A stretch of DNA of 64,000 nucleotides from Cetobacterium sp. NK01 (lineage in GTDB: Bacteria > Fusobacteriota > Fusobacteriia > Fusobacteriales > Fusobacteriaceae): contig NZ_JANIBO010000005.1 in assembly GCF_024506395.1 (NCBI RefSeq), positions 1 through 64,000 on the forward strand, read 5' to 3'. The position numbers and the translations under genes are program-made. Shown here piece after piece: positions 51,991 through 61,441 of the stretch; position 1 is the stretch's first letter, and the number at the start of each line of letters is the position of its first letter. The notes under the pieces were generated by a model, which did not search any database, was not told the origin of the DNA, and was given only the letters and a program-made list of their open reading frames with translations.

Positions 51991-53502
51991 CTATATCAAA
52001 GCGTTTAAAACAAGCATAACAACTGAAAAAACTGCCATTATTCCCATTAAAGGAAGTATATACTTTAACCATTTATCAAAAGTTGTTTCTGCCATCTCTA
52101 GAGTTACTAAAATAAGACCAGTTGGTGTTATAAATGACATAAGTCCTTGTCCCCAGTTATATGCATTTATAACAACCTCTCTAGATACCCCAACAGTATC
52201 AGCTAAAGGTGCCATAATAGGCATAGAGAGAACAGCTAATCCTGAAGATGATGGAATAAAGAATCCTAATACTGAAAATACAACCATCTGTACAACTGCA
52301 AAAACTCCTCCATTCATTTGTGTTACAATCTCTGCTGAGTAATTTAATAATGTGTCAGAAATAAAACCATTATCCATAACAATATTTATAGATCTAGCAA
52401 GTCCTATTGTTAAAACAACTCCGACTAAATCAGCTGCCCCAGAAATAAATGTATTAACACAATCCTTTTCAGATAGTCCCGAAAAAATCATTATAAGTAT
52501 AGCGTCAGCTAAAAATAAAGTAGACATCTCTTCAAACCACCATCCATCTCTTGCCACTCCCCAAATCATAATAGGAAATGCTAGTGCAAAAATAAGGAGA
52601 ACAATTTTTCTTCTTATAGTAAATTCAACTTTAGATTCGATATCATAGCTTTTTAAAAATCTTTCATGAATAGCATTCTCATCCTCATAAACAAGTGAAG
52701 CTTTAGGATTCAATCTAACCTTTTTAGCATAGTAATACATATAGACAAGAGTTATTAGAGACCCTAATGAAAGAACAATAATTCTATACATTAAACCATT
52801 TGTAAAATTAATTCCAGCTGCATTAGAAGCTATTACCACAGAAAAAGGATTTACTGTTGAAAACATTGTTCCAATAGAAGATCCCATATAAATTGCTGCG
52901 ATACAAGTAATTGCATCAAATCCACTTACAAGAAAAATAGGCATAAGAATTGGGTAAAAAGCTATCGTTTCTTCTGCAAGACCAAAGGTTGTTCCTCCTA
53001 AAGTTGTTAATAAAAAAACTAAAGTAACAAGCAAAAATTCTTTTCCTTTTGTTCGTTTTGAAAGTGCAGCTATACCAGCATCAAAAGCACCAATTTTATT
53101 AATAATTCCTATTATTCCACCTAAAATTAATACAAATACCATTATATCAACAGTATCAAATACTCCTTCAATAGGAGCTTTCAATATTTCTAAAATTCCT
53201 TGAGGATGTTGTTCAATTCGAGTATAAGTATTAGGAACAGCTATTGGTTTTTGTATAACTCCATCTACAAATTTATCTAAACTTAATTGTATTTTAAGCT
53301 TATTTAAAGTTTCTTGTGTTGCAGAAAGTGTTTCTACTGAATCATTAGGTTTAGTAATAATAAATTCATTTGCCTGAGAATCATAAGTTAATCTTGAGAA
53401 TTTTCCTGAAGGAACTATATAAGTAAGACCTGCAGCTAAAATAAGGATAATGAAAAGCACAGTAAATGCCGTGGGAAAACTTCTTTTTTTCTTGTTTGTC
53501 AT
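51991..53502 (-). CDS. YfcC-family (DcuC-like) transporter
   Basis: A 503-residue ion-transporter-superfamily permease with 11-12 helices, N-terminal AFTVLFIILILAAGLTYIVPSGKFSR and the signature GGTTFGLAEETIAFYPI plus MGSSIGTMFSTVNPFSVVIAS, typical of YfcC proteins, related to C4-dicarboxylate, arginine/ornithine and peptide-like carriers. It is in an operon with PepD, so a dipeptide or amino acid is likely. Its own ribosome binding site is weak (GGAC); two strong GGAGG sites occur 40 and about 100 bases upstream. Confidence 0.85.
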   Translation of the reverse strand: MTNKKKRSFPTAFTVLFIILILAAGLTYIVPSGKFSRLTYDSQANEFIITKPNDSVETLSATQETLNKLKIQLSLDKFVDGVIQKPIAVPNTYTRIEQHPQGILEILKAPIEGVFDTVDIMVFVLILGGIIGIINKIGAFDAGIAALSKRTKGKEFLLVTLVFLLTTLGGTTFGLAEETIAFYPILMPIFLVSGFDAITCIAAIYMGSSIGTMFSTVNPFSVVIASNAAGINFTNGLMYRIIVLSLGSLITLVYMYYYAKKVRLNPKASLVYEDENAIHERFLKSYDIESKVEFTIRRKIVLLIFALAFPIMIWGVARDGWWFEEMSTLFLADAILIMIFSGLSEKDCVNTFISGAADLVGVVLTIGLARSINIVMDNGFISDTLLNYSAEIVTQMNGGVFAVVQMVVFSVLGFFIPSSSGLAVLSMPIMAPLADTVGVSREVVINAYNWGQGLMSFITPTGLILVTLEMAETTFDKWLKYILPLMGIMAVFSVVMLVLNALI

Positions 53503-54008
53503 TTTCTATTTGTCCAATTGATTTAAATTAAACCTACTGAACTTCCTCCTTTTTTACAGATAATAATCTTATTGTTGATAGTTTGTACTTTTTACATTTC
53601 TAATCTCCTCCGTTATAATTTTATTTAACCTTTTATAAACATGATTATATTTTCAGTTTAAACAAAAGTCAATTTTTTTGTTTTTTTTTATTTTAAATAC
53701 TACGTTATTAATACTTTAATTACAAAATTAAAACACTTTATATGCGATGATAAATTTTGAATTTTTCTAAATAAAGCTAAAAATTATTAAAATGATTTAA
53801 ATGGAAAATAATCAAAAAGGAATGTTATGTTCCTTAAGTACGTTTGTAATTTCGGAACTTTTTCCTTTATATTGAATAAATTTAAAGAAAATTCCAACTT
53901 CAGAAATTGTTTCATATAGAATAGTTTGATCTTTTTTCTTATTAATTATTTTTATTATTTTAAAAAGAAATATATATATTTAGAGCCTCTATTCCCTCAG
54001 AGGCTCTT
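53503..54008. other. 506-bp region without an intact gene
   Basis: The YfcC leader side (53503-53640) has a ribosome binding site (53605-53612) exactly placed before ATG-TAA (minus strand, 53597-53592), plus a second GGAGG at about 53544-53548 with no start codon. A hairpin AAGGAA/TTCCTT is at 53818-53836. On the minus strand 53812-53990 is open in one frame (protein-like, ...VGIFFKFIQYKG..., ending TGA at 53812) but lacks a start, so it may be a gene remnant. A 9-bp hairpin AGAGCCTCT/AGAGGCTCT (53982-54007) ends the next gene. Confidence 0.5.
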
Positions 54009-54191
54009 TTATTCTAACTTCCATTCTCCAAACTTCATCCATTTATCATTTCTTTTTTCATGAACTATAATTTTTTTACTTTTATCTAGCTGTTTTATTA
54101 AAACATTAATGTGGTTAAAAATTTCATCGTAATCTTCTATCTCTTTAGATAATAAAATTTGTTCATTTTCTAATAGAATTATTCTATACAT
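54009..54191 (-). CDS. Small hypothetical protein, 60 residues
   Basis: A small charged protein starting at ATG 54191 with GGAGGAG just ahead; an ATG 12 bp upstream lies in the ribosome binding site. It contains an amphipathic helix (DEIFNHINVLIKQLDKSKKI) and ends in WMKFGEWKLE. No signal or metal motif. Flanked by terminators on both sides, so single-gene. Unknown function. Confidence 0.6.
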   Translation of the reverse strand: MYRIILLENEQILLSKEIEDYDEIFNHINVLIKQLDKSKKIIVHEKRNDKWMKFGEWKLE

Positions 54192-54274
54192 TAACTCCTC
54201 CATTTCATCATTATTCTATATTATATTTTCATAATTTATCTTTAATATCCTTTTTCTATTAGAAAATTATTATA

Positions 54275-54327
54275 CAAAAAAATTCTATAGAATAGACTAG
54301 CTTTTTTATGCATCTATCCTATAGAAT
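54275..54327 (-). terminator. Terminator of the M20 carbamoylase gene
   Basis: Inverted repeat ATTCTATAG-AATAGA (54282-54296) with TCTATCCTATAGAAT (54313-54327), 15 bp with one mismatch, followed on the minus strand by TTTTTTT. Confidence 0.75.
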
Positions 54328-54351
54328 CTATTTCATTAAAATTTTCCTTTT

Positions 54352-55587
54352 TTATTCTTTTACTAATTTATAAATTGTATCACATAAAACCTGGCATCCT
54401 ACTTTTATATCAATTTTTTTAGTAAACTCTTCTTTACAATGACTTCTTCCATTTATACTTGGAACAAAAATCATTGCTGAAGGTATATATTCTCCTAAAA
54501 TGCTTGTGTCATGATTAGCTCCACTATATAATTTTGTATAACTATACTCTCTTATTTTTATAGACTCTTCTATTATATCTAAAATATTTGAATTTGATTT
54601 AACCCCTTTTGCTTCTGCTATTTGTTCAATTTCGCAATAGAATCCTCTTTCTTTTAATTCATCTAGTTGACTTTCAATTATATCTACAACTGTTAATAAA
54701 TTTTCTTCATCAATTCCTCTTAAGTCTATTGTAAATTCAATAAATTTTGAAATTATGTTAGTTTGATTTGGAAATACTGCAATTTTTCCTACAGTTGCCA
54801 CCATAGAGTTATCATCCATAGATTTTACAATATTAGGAATTTCAGATATTAATTTGCATCCTTCTACAACTGGATCTAACCTATATTTCATTGGTGTAGC
54901 TCCAGCATGGTTAGATTCACCTTTTATTATTATCTTAAACCATTTCAATCCTACAATTCCTTTAACAATTCCTATAGATTTATTTTCTAAATCTAAAACT
55001 CTTCCCTGCTCTATGTGGAGTTCAAGCATAGCCTTGTATTTACTTGGTTCAAAAGAAATTGTATCTATATTATCTGGATTATATCTTGCCATTTTCATAA
55101 CTTCGTACATAGAGTTTCCTTCAGAATCTTTAATTTTTCTGCTTTGTGCAGTAGAAAAATTTTTACAAAAAGCCTTGCTTCCTATTAAATTAGTTCCAAA
55201 ATGAGGCCCCTCTTCTTCAATAAATATCGAAACTTGATAATCATGATATCTTTTTACTTCACTTTTAGACAATACCCTTGCAACTTCAAGTGCTCCAATT
55301 ACACCTAAATTACCGTCATATTTTCCTCCATTTGTAACGGTATCTATATGTGAGCCACTCATTACAATTTTTTTATTTTCTCCATTTCCTTTTAAAAGTC
55401 CGTGTAAATTTCCAACGCCATCAAACCACACTTCCATACCTATTGCTTTCATTTCTCCCATTAAATATTCTTTAGCTCTTGTATCTTCAATAGTAAAAGA
55501 AAATCTAGTACATCCATTTTCTGGAGTACTATTAAATGCATTTAAAATTTCTAGGTCACTTATTATACGTTCAATATTAATTTTCAA
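54352..55587 (-). CDS. M20 allantoate amidohydrolase / N-carbamoyl-L-amino-acid hydrolase
   Basis: A 411-residue AllC/HyuC-like enzyme: GSHIDTVTNGGKYDGNLGVIG (metal His and Asp), EEEGPHFGTNLIGSK (Glu), ELHIEQGRVLD (His), lid-domain GESNHAGATPMKYRLDP, and C-terminal GANHDTSILG..SHCKEEFT. It hydrolyses ureido groups such as allantoate or N-carbamoyl amino acids. Start is TTG at 55587 following GGGAGGGG; an earlier TTG overlaps that site. Nearby genes degrade histidine and peptides, so its true substrate could be an N-substituted amino acid. Confidence 0.85.
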   Translation of the reverse strand: MKINIERIISDLEILNAFNSTPENGCTRFSFTIEDTRAKEYLMGEMKAIGMEVWFDGVGNLHGLLKGNGENKKIVMSGSHIDTVTNGGKYDGNLGVIGALEVARVLSKSEVKRYHDYQVSIFIEEEGPHFGTNLIGSKAFCKNFSTAQSRKIKDSEGNSMYEVMKMARYNPDNIDTISFEPSKYKAMLELHIEQGRVLDLENKSIGIVKGIVGLKWFKIIIKGESNHAGATPMKYRLDPVVEGCKLISEIPNIVKSMDDNSMVATVGKIAVFPNQTNIISKFIEFTIDLRGIDEENLLTVVDIIESQLDELKERGFYCEIEQIAEAKGVKSNSNILDIIEESIKIREYSYTKLYSGANHDTSILGEYIPSAMIFVPSINGRSHCKEEFTKKIDIKVGCQVLCDTIYKLVKE

Positions 55588-55819
55588 TTCTTCCCCTCCC
55601 AATATTTATTATTACTCTTTTTTATATTTTTATCCAATACCTCTCCTGAATGATATAATCTAAAGTCTATATTTCATATAAATCTTTTCTTCCTTTTGAT
55701 TTGTTCCTATGATAATATTATATTAATTATTTAATGTCAATATATTTTAATTTGAGAACTTTTCAATTCTATTAGATTATGATAATATGGGCTTATAATA
55801 AATATATAAAGGAGTTATG
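55588..55819. other. Divergent AT-rich intergenic region, about 230 bp
   Basis: Promoter space for the M20 carbamoylase and HAD phosphatase genes. I see no clear repeat, RNA element or ORF. Confidence 0.4.
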
Positions 55820-56455
55820 ATGAAAAATATTATTAAAGGAGTTCTTTTTGATTTAGATGGAACAGTTTTAAATACACAAAAAATGAATATAGTTCCATTA
55901 CAAAAATTAATTTTAGAAGAATTAGGTAAAATAATTTCCTATAATGATCTTATTAAGTATTGTGCATATCCTGGTAAACAAACTATAAAAATGTTAGGAT
56001 TTTATAACGTTGAAACTTCTTATGAGAAATGGGTTAAATATGTCAATGAATTTGAAGAAGGTGCTACTTTATATGAAGGATTTAAAGAAGTTTTTAAAAC
56101 CCTTCATCAAAATGGAATTAAAATTGGAATTGCAAGTTCTAAAATGAAAAAACAATATGAAATAGATTTTATTCCTACAGGTTTAAATATATACATTGAT
56201 TGTGCTGTATTAGCAGAGGACACTCTCTTACATAAACCAAATCCAGATCCATTACTTTTAGGAGCAAAACTCTTAAATTTAAATCCAGAAAATATAATAT
56301 ACGTTGGAGACACTATTGCTGATGAAGCTGCTAGCAAAAGTGCTGGAATGAAGTTTGCTTTAGCTTCGTGGGGAGCTTTTAATTTATCTGAATTTAATCC
56401 AGATTTTATTTTAAATAAACCACAAGATATTATTAAACTAATGGAGAAAAATTAA
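55820..56455 (+). CDS. HAD-superfamily phosphatase, PpaX/Gph-like
   Basis: A 211-residue HAD hydrolase, subfamily IA: motif I FDLDGTVLNT (nucleophile and acid Asp), motif II IASSK (Thr/Ser), motif III Lys in HKPNPDPLLLGA, motif IV YVGDTIADEAAS, and a helical cap (about 20-90). It could be a pyrophosphatase or phosphoglycolate/nucleotide phosphatase. ATG at 55820 is better spaced from GGAG than ATG 55817. It heads the interval with broken genes. Confidence 0.82.
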   Translation: MKNIIKGVLFDLDGTVLNTQKMNIVPLQKLILEELGKIISYNDLIKYCAYPGKQTIKMLGFYNVETSYEKWVKYVNEFEEGATLYEGFKEVFKTLHQNGIKIGIASSKMKKQYEIDFIPTGLNIYIDCAVLAEDTLLHKPNPDPLLLGAKLLNLNPENIIYVGDTIADEAASKSAGMKFALASWGAFNLSEFNPDFILNKPQDIIKLMEKN

Positions 56456-56518
56456 AGGAAATTAAAATTTCACTGAATATATTAAAGAGTAGTTTATTAT
56501 ATATTTAGGAGGTACGCT

Positions 56519-57408
56519 ATGACTGCAAATAGTAAAATTATTGATATTAAGGTTGTAAAACCAAGAGTTTTAGTATATCCAGATATCACATATGCTCAAC
56601 CTTATGATCCCTATTTTGGTATCTCATCTTTAAAATTGGATATTTTTAAACCTGAGATTAAAGAAAATAATTTACCTTTAGTTATATATATTCCTGGTGG
56701 AGGATTTATGAGATCTCCAAAAGTCAATTATCTTCAGCAAAAGTAGCAATAGCTGAGGCTGGATTTATTGTTGCTAGCTTAGAATATCGGGTACTTCCTA
56801 CTAGTAAATTTCCAGATTCTTTAATTGATATAAAATCTGCTATACGTTTTTTAAAAGCGCATGCAGAAGAATTTAATATTAACAAAAATAAAATAATCGT
56901 TATGGGAGAATCTGCTGGAGGATATTTAGCTGCTATTACTGGTACAACAAATGGCTTTATTGAATTTGATAAAGGAGATTACTTAAATGAAAATAGTCTC
57001 ATTAATGGGGTTGTCGACTTGTATGGAATTTCAGATTTAACAAAAATTGCTTCTGATTTTTCCTTAAGCATTCAAAAAACTCATAATTCACCTTCAGCAC
57101 CAGAAGCATTATTTTTAAATGGAGTAGCTGTTTTTAAAGAAGGAGGATCTGTAAGTAGTGATTCTGAAAAAGTAAAAAAATCTAATCCAATGTCTTATAT
57201 TTCTAATAATACTCCACCATTTCTATTAATGCATGGTGATTCAGATATTCTTGTATCTCCTAGTGAAACTGATATATTATACCAAGCTTTAATAAAATAT
57301 GGAATAAAAGCTGAAAGATACCTTATAAAAGGTGTAGGACACGGTGATTATCATTGGTGTCAACCTGAAATTATAGATATAATAATTAATTTTCTAAAGA
57401 AAATTTAA
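56519..57408 (+). pseudogene. Alpha/beta-hydrolase esterase, frameshifted
   Basis: Two pieces of one esterase: bases 56519-56746 (LVIYIPGGGFMRSP, oxyanion-hole region) and downstream, in another frame, SAKVAIAEAGFIVASLEYRVLP then GESAGGYLAAITG (nucleophile Ser) and HGDSDILVSPSET..GVGHGDYH (Asp and His). All catalytic parts remain. Restoring one base in the A-run at 56739-56742 joins the frames as QQKVAIAEAG and removes the TAG at 56744. An intact ribosome binding site GGAGG precedes the ATG. This may be a recent mutation or an assembly/sequencing error. Confidence 0.8.
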
Positions 57409-57411
57409 AAT

Positions 57412-57442
57412 AAAATAGAGAGGAAAATTTCCTCTCTATTTT
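57412..57442. terminator. Bidirectional terminator
   Basis: A perfect 15-bp stem (AAAATAGAGAGGAAA/TTTCCTCTCTATTTT) between the convergent esterase and racemase pseudogenes. Confidence 0.85.
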
Positions 57443-57445
57443 TAT

Positions 57446-58128
57446 TTATAAATTTATATATGAAATGCCTTCAGCTATAATTTCAACTGGTCCATCTATT
57501 GAAATTTCTCCATTTCTATAACAAACTTCTAACCAACCACCTGGTTGAATTATTTTTGCAAACTCTATATTTTTATATTCTTTTAAATAATATCCAAGTG
57601 CTGTTGTTCCAGAGCCACAACTGTTCTCCCAAACCCCATCAAATCCTTGAATCTCTACATATGGTGTCATAAAACTTTTATTATAATCAAAAAACATTAT
57701 TCCAAAAGCTAAATATTTTTTCTTTTTACAATAATTTCTAATTTTGTCTATAATTTCTTTATTTGGAAGAGCTTCTATAATAAAATGAACAATTCCTTCA
57801 AATATAATTTCGCACATTTCTTTGGTTTCTTTTTAATAATTCTAAATTAATCATTTTTATAGATTTTTTCTCTTTGGAAACTTATATCATTAAACGCTAA
57901 GTAAGCTGCAAAGGATCTGCAAGCATTTCCACAAAACTCTCCTCCCATCATCTGAAGGTGTGTATCATTAATAAATCCAACCTGCTCTGCATATAAATTT
58001 AACTCTCCCATAGAAATTTTAGAAATTCTCTGAATCTCATTCTTATCTATATTTTTTATATTATAAAGCAAAGTTATATTTCCTGCTGGATTAATTTTTA
58101 CAAAATTTAACTCTTTTAATTTTTTCAT
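57446..58128 (-). pseudogene. DapF-like (histidine racemase-type) racemase, frameshifted
   Basis: Two halves of one PLP-independent racemase: 58128-57847 with the first active-site Cys in GEFCGNACRS, and 57817-57446 with the second in ENSCGSGTTAL. The frames are separated by two frameshifts; removing one A from each of two A5 runs (57854-57858 and 57830-57834, T-runs on the plus strand) gives a continuous protein (REKIYKMINLELLKETKEMCEIIFEG) of about 225 residues. DapF-like histidine racemases are known from Fusobacterium nucleatum, and histidine-degradation genes lie next door. Racemising D-histidine for HutH is an inferred role. Sequencing error is possible. Confidence 0.78.
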
Positions 58129-58179
58129 TTTACCTCCAAAATTTTTTAATTAATTTGGAGAACTTAATTACTCTAGTAT

Positions 58180-59124
58180 CTATTCAAAATGACAAAGAAT
58201 TAATTCGTATATTATATTAGCCATTAATCTTGATGTTCTGTCATCATAATCGTAAGTTGGATTAATTTCAGCTACATCTATTGTTAAATTTTTTGAATAC
58301 CTTGCAATTGTTTTTAAAAGAGGTAATGCATTCCTTGGATTTACTCCAAATGTTTGTGGAGCACTTACTCCTGGAGCAGATGTTATATGAAAAACATCTG
58401 TGCATAAAGTTAAATGTATATAATCATTTCTTTTTAAAATTGAATACAGATCATCACTTGGTATAGTTCTAATCTCTTCTGCAAAATAATATTTAACACC
58501 TAATCTATCTGCTCTATCAAAAAGTCTTTTTGTATTAGAAAATTTTTGTATTCCAAAAACATTATAATCAAAATTTAATTTTCTTTCCTCACAAATATCA
58601 GCTATTTGTAAAAACATAGTCCCTGAATTTCTACCATTTTTATATTCTCTCATATCAAAATGAGCATCGAAATTTATTATTCCGATTTTAGGATTCTCAT
58701 CTTTTTTTAAAGCATAATCTAAAATTCCAGAATAATTTGCAAATGCTATATCGTGACCACCACCAAGAACTACTACAAGAAAATTTCTTTCTTTTAAGGC
58801 TGAAATTATATTAGACATTTTTGTATGAGCAAATTCTAAGTCATGATTTAAAACTTCAACTGGATCTTTTAAGTCATAAAATTTTAAATCCTCTCTAAAA
58901 ATTGGGAATCCAGATAACGCTCGCTTTACATGTATCCATCCCTCCTTTGCTCCTAGTCTTCCTGAATTTCTTCTAACTCCCTCATCAGAATTAAAGCTTA
59001 CAAAACAAACTTTTTTTTCTTTTAAATCAATCTCTAGTAAATCTTCAAAAGTCATTACTTTAACAACTTGATGTATACGAAGAACGTCTAATTCCACGCC
59101 ATCTATTCTTCCAGTCCAATACAT
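58180..59124 (-). CDS. hutG: Formimidoylglutamase (arginase family)
   Basis: A 314-residue ureohydrolase with the two-Mn ligand motifs GGGHDIAFA (His), NFDAHFDMR (Asp-His-Asp) and TDVFHITSAPGVSAP, DVAEINPTYD (Asp pair). Neighbouring HutU makes formimidoylglutamate hydrolase more likely than arginase or agmatinase: formiminoglutamate + water to glutamate + formamide. It is 31 bp downstream of hutU. Cytoplasmic. Confidence 0.85.
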   Translation of the reverse strand: MYWTGRIDGVELDVLRIHQVVKVMTFEDLLEIDLKEKKVCFVSFNSDEGVRRNSGRLGAKEGWIHVKRALSGFPIFREDLKFYDLKDPVEVLNHDLEFAHTKMSNIISALKERNFLVVVLGGGHDIAFANYSGILDYALKKDENPKIGIINFDAHFDMREYKNGRNSGTMFLQIADICEERKLNFDYNVFGIQKFSNTKRLFDRADRLGVKYYFAEEIRTIPSDDLYSILKRNDYIHLTLCTDVFHITSAPGVSAPQTFGVNPRNALPLLKTIARYSKNLTIDVAEINPTYDYDDRTSRLMANIIYELILCHFE

Positions 59125-59155
59125 AATATCTTCTCCTAATTTCTAATTAATTTTA

Positions 59156-61171
59156 TTATTTTACTAATTTTTCTATTAAATTTTCATCTACAATATATGG
59201 TAAAGTTATATGATCTGTTCCTTCATTATTTTTATTAAATTCCATAACAGTTTCAATTGAGTGCGGATTTCTTGCCCATGCTCTTCTTGCAACTCCTCCC
59301 ATAACATCCCATGGCATTGCTTGAGCTAAAATATCATCTACTCTTTTGCTTCCATCTAAAACCATTCCAAATCCACCATTTATAGATTTTCCAATTCCTA
59401 CTCCTCCACCATTATGTAGAGCTATCATAGTCATTCCTCTAGCAGCATTTCCTGCAAAACATTGCGTTGCCATATCAGCCATAATATTACTTCCGTCTTT
59501 TATATTTGATGTTTCTCTAAATGGTGAATCTGTTCCTGAAACATCATGATGGTCACGTCCTAACATAACTGGTCCTATTTCACCTTTTCTAACCATATCA
59601 TTAAATTTTAAAGCTATTTGAGTTCTGCTCATAGCATCTTGATAAAATATTCTAGCTTGTGTTCCTACAACAAGTCCATTTTCATCTGCATCTTTAATCC
59701 ACATATAATTATCTCTATCTTGGTATCTTCTATTTGGATCGACTAATTCAAGAGCTGCTGCATCAGTTTTTAAAAGATCCTCTTTTTTTCCTGACAAACA
59801 AACCCATCTAAATGGACCATAACCATAATCAAATAATTCTGGCCCTAAAATATCCTCAACATATGATGGAAATATAAAACCTCCTTTATCATCTCTTCCA
59901 TTTTTTGATATCTCTTTAATTCCAATATCATAGATAGATTTTAAGAAACTATTTCCATAATCAAAGAAATAAACTCCTTTATTAGTTAAATTTTTAATTA
60001 CATTGTAATGTCTTCTTAAAGTTTCATCTACCAATTTTCTAAAAGTTTCTCTATCCTCTGCTAATAATCTTGTTCTCTCTTCAAATGTTATTCCAACAGG
60101 ACAATATCCACCGTCATAAACAGCATGACAAGATGTTTGATCAGATAATAAATCTATATGAACATTATTTGTATCTGCATATTCTAATAAGTCTACTATA
60201 TTTCCTAAATAAGCAATAGCATATGGAGTTTTTGAATCCATTTTTTCTTTAGCTAAATCAAAAGCTTCTTTAGGAGTTGTAACAAATTTATTTATCCAAC
60301 CTTGTTCTAATCTAGTTTGAATTCTAGATAAATCAACTTCTGCAATTATAGAAACTCCTTTAGCTATAACAGTAGCCTTTCCTTGAGCACCACTCATTCC
60401 TCCAAGTCCTGATGTTACAAATAATTTACCCGCTAAATCTCCATCAGCAGGAACGCCACAGAAAAGTCTTCCTGCGTTTAAAATTGTAGAATATGTACCA
60501 TGAACTATTCCTTGCGGTCCAATGTACATCCATCCTCCTGCAGTCATCTGACCATAGTTAGCTACTCCAAGAGCTGCACCTCTTGCCCAGTTATCATAAT
60601 CATCAAAAGCTCCAATCATAAGTCCATTAGTTATTATAACTCTTGGTGCTGAAGGATGAGATTTAAATAGTCCTGTTGGATGCCCAGAAGCTACAACTAA
60701 AGTTTGATCCATTGTTATATTTTCAAGATATTTTTTAATTAATCTATATTGCATCCAGTTTTGACAAACTTGTCCTGTTTCACCATAAGTTACAAGTTCA
60801 TATGGGTAAAGAGCTATGTCAAAATCTAAATTATTATCTATCATAACTTGAATTGCCTTTGCATCAGTACATTTTCCTTCATATTCAAAAATTGGTTTTC
60901 CGTGAATATTTCCTGTAGGTCTAAATCTATATCCGTATATTCTACCGTGAGTTTTTAACTCTTCTAAAAATTCTGGAGCTAACATTTCATGGAATTCTTC
61001 AGGAATATATCTTAAGGCATTTTTAAGTGCTAAAGCTATTTCATCTTTTTCTAAATGTACTACCCTTTTTGGAGCTCTTCTAACTTTTGGATCAATTTTA
61101 GGTATTTCCATAGGAATATCATTAGCAGTTAATTTAATTGTCATAGCATTAAAAATCTCTTGATTTAACAT
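59156..61171 (-). CDS. hutU: Urocanate hydratase
   Basis: A 671-residue urocanase, longer than the usual 550-560 and typical of the anaerobe-type form: N-terminal helical extension about 1-110, then family motifs such as ASGHPTGLFKSHPSAPR, the tightly bound-NAD region TSGLGGMSGAQGKA, DQTSCHAVYDGGYCPVG and GRDHHDVSGTDSP (active-site region) and LHNGGGVGIGKSINGG. It converts urocanate to imidazolone propionate in histidine breakdown. HutH and HutI are not in the window. Divergent from a ROK regulator. Confidence 0.93.
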   Translation of the reverse strand: MLNQEIFNAMTIKLTANDIPMEIPKIDPKVRRAPKRVVHLEKDEIALALKNALRYIPEEFHEMLAPEFLEELKTHGRIYGYRFRPTGNIHGKPIFEYEGKCTDAKAIQVMIDNNLDFDIALYPYELVTYGETGQVCQNWMQYRLIKKYLENITMDQTLVVASGHPTGLFKSHPSAPRVIITNGLMIGAFDDYDNWARGAALGVANYGQMTAGGWMYIGPQGIVHGTYSTILNAGRLFCGVPADGDLAGKLFVTSGLGGMSGAQGKATVIAKGVSIIAEVDLSRIQTRLEQGWINKFVTTPKEAFDLAKEKMDSKTPYAIAYLGNIVDLLEYADTNNVHIDLLSDQTSCHAVYDGGYCPVGITFEERTRLLAEDRETFRKLVDETLRRHYNVIKNLTNKGVYFFDYGNSFLKSIYDIGIKEISKNGRDDKGGFIFPSYVEDILGPELFDYGYGPFRWVCLSGKKEDLLKTDAAALELVDPNRRYQDRDNYMWIKDADENGLVVGTQARIFYQDAMSRTQIALKFNDMVRKGEIGPVMLGRDHHDVSGTDSPFRETSNIKDGSNIMADMATQCFAGNAARGMTMIALHNGGGVGIGKSINGGFGMVLDGSKRVDDILAQAMPWDVMGGVARRAWARNPHSIETVMEFNKNNEGTDHITLPYIVDENLIEKLVK

Positions 61172-61441
61172 AATTTAAAACCTCCATATTTTATATTTTT
61201 AAAATGACTTTAATAATTAGATAAAAATTTTTTATTACTTTCTGCTATTGTTAATACCTCAAAATTTAAAAAAAATAAAATATATATTTTAAATATTTTA
61301 TATTTAAAATAAATACCCTTATATATAAATCTGTTCTATATAAATATTTATGTTTTAAATAAAATAAATATTGACTTTAGTTTTTTTTAAAGGTATATAT
61401 TAAATTAATAAATTCATTTTAAAAAGACCTTTGGAGGAATG
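61172..61441. promoter_or_regulatory. hutU/ROK regulator divergent control region
   Basis: The 270-bp AT-rich gap holds a perfect inverted repeat TATTTTAAATA (61285-61295) with TATTTAAAATA (61301-61311), a plausible operator for the ROK regulator encoded on the plus strand. A partial copy (TTTTAAATAAAATA) lies near 61352. No ORF. Confidence 0.45.

Noticed and set aside
57830-57862. Programmed -1 frameshift joining the racemase halves
   Set aside because: A single -1 shift would hit stops in the C-terminal frame (TGA and TAA) before the second half; two separate shifts are required, so decay or sequencing error is more likely.
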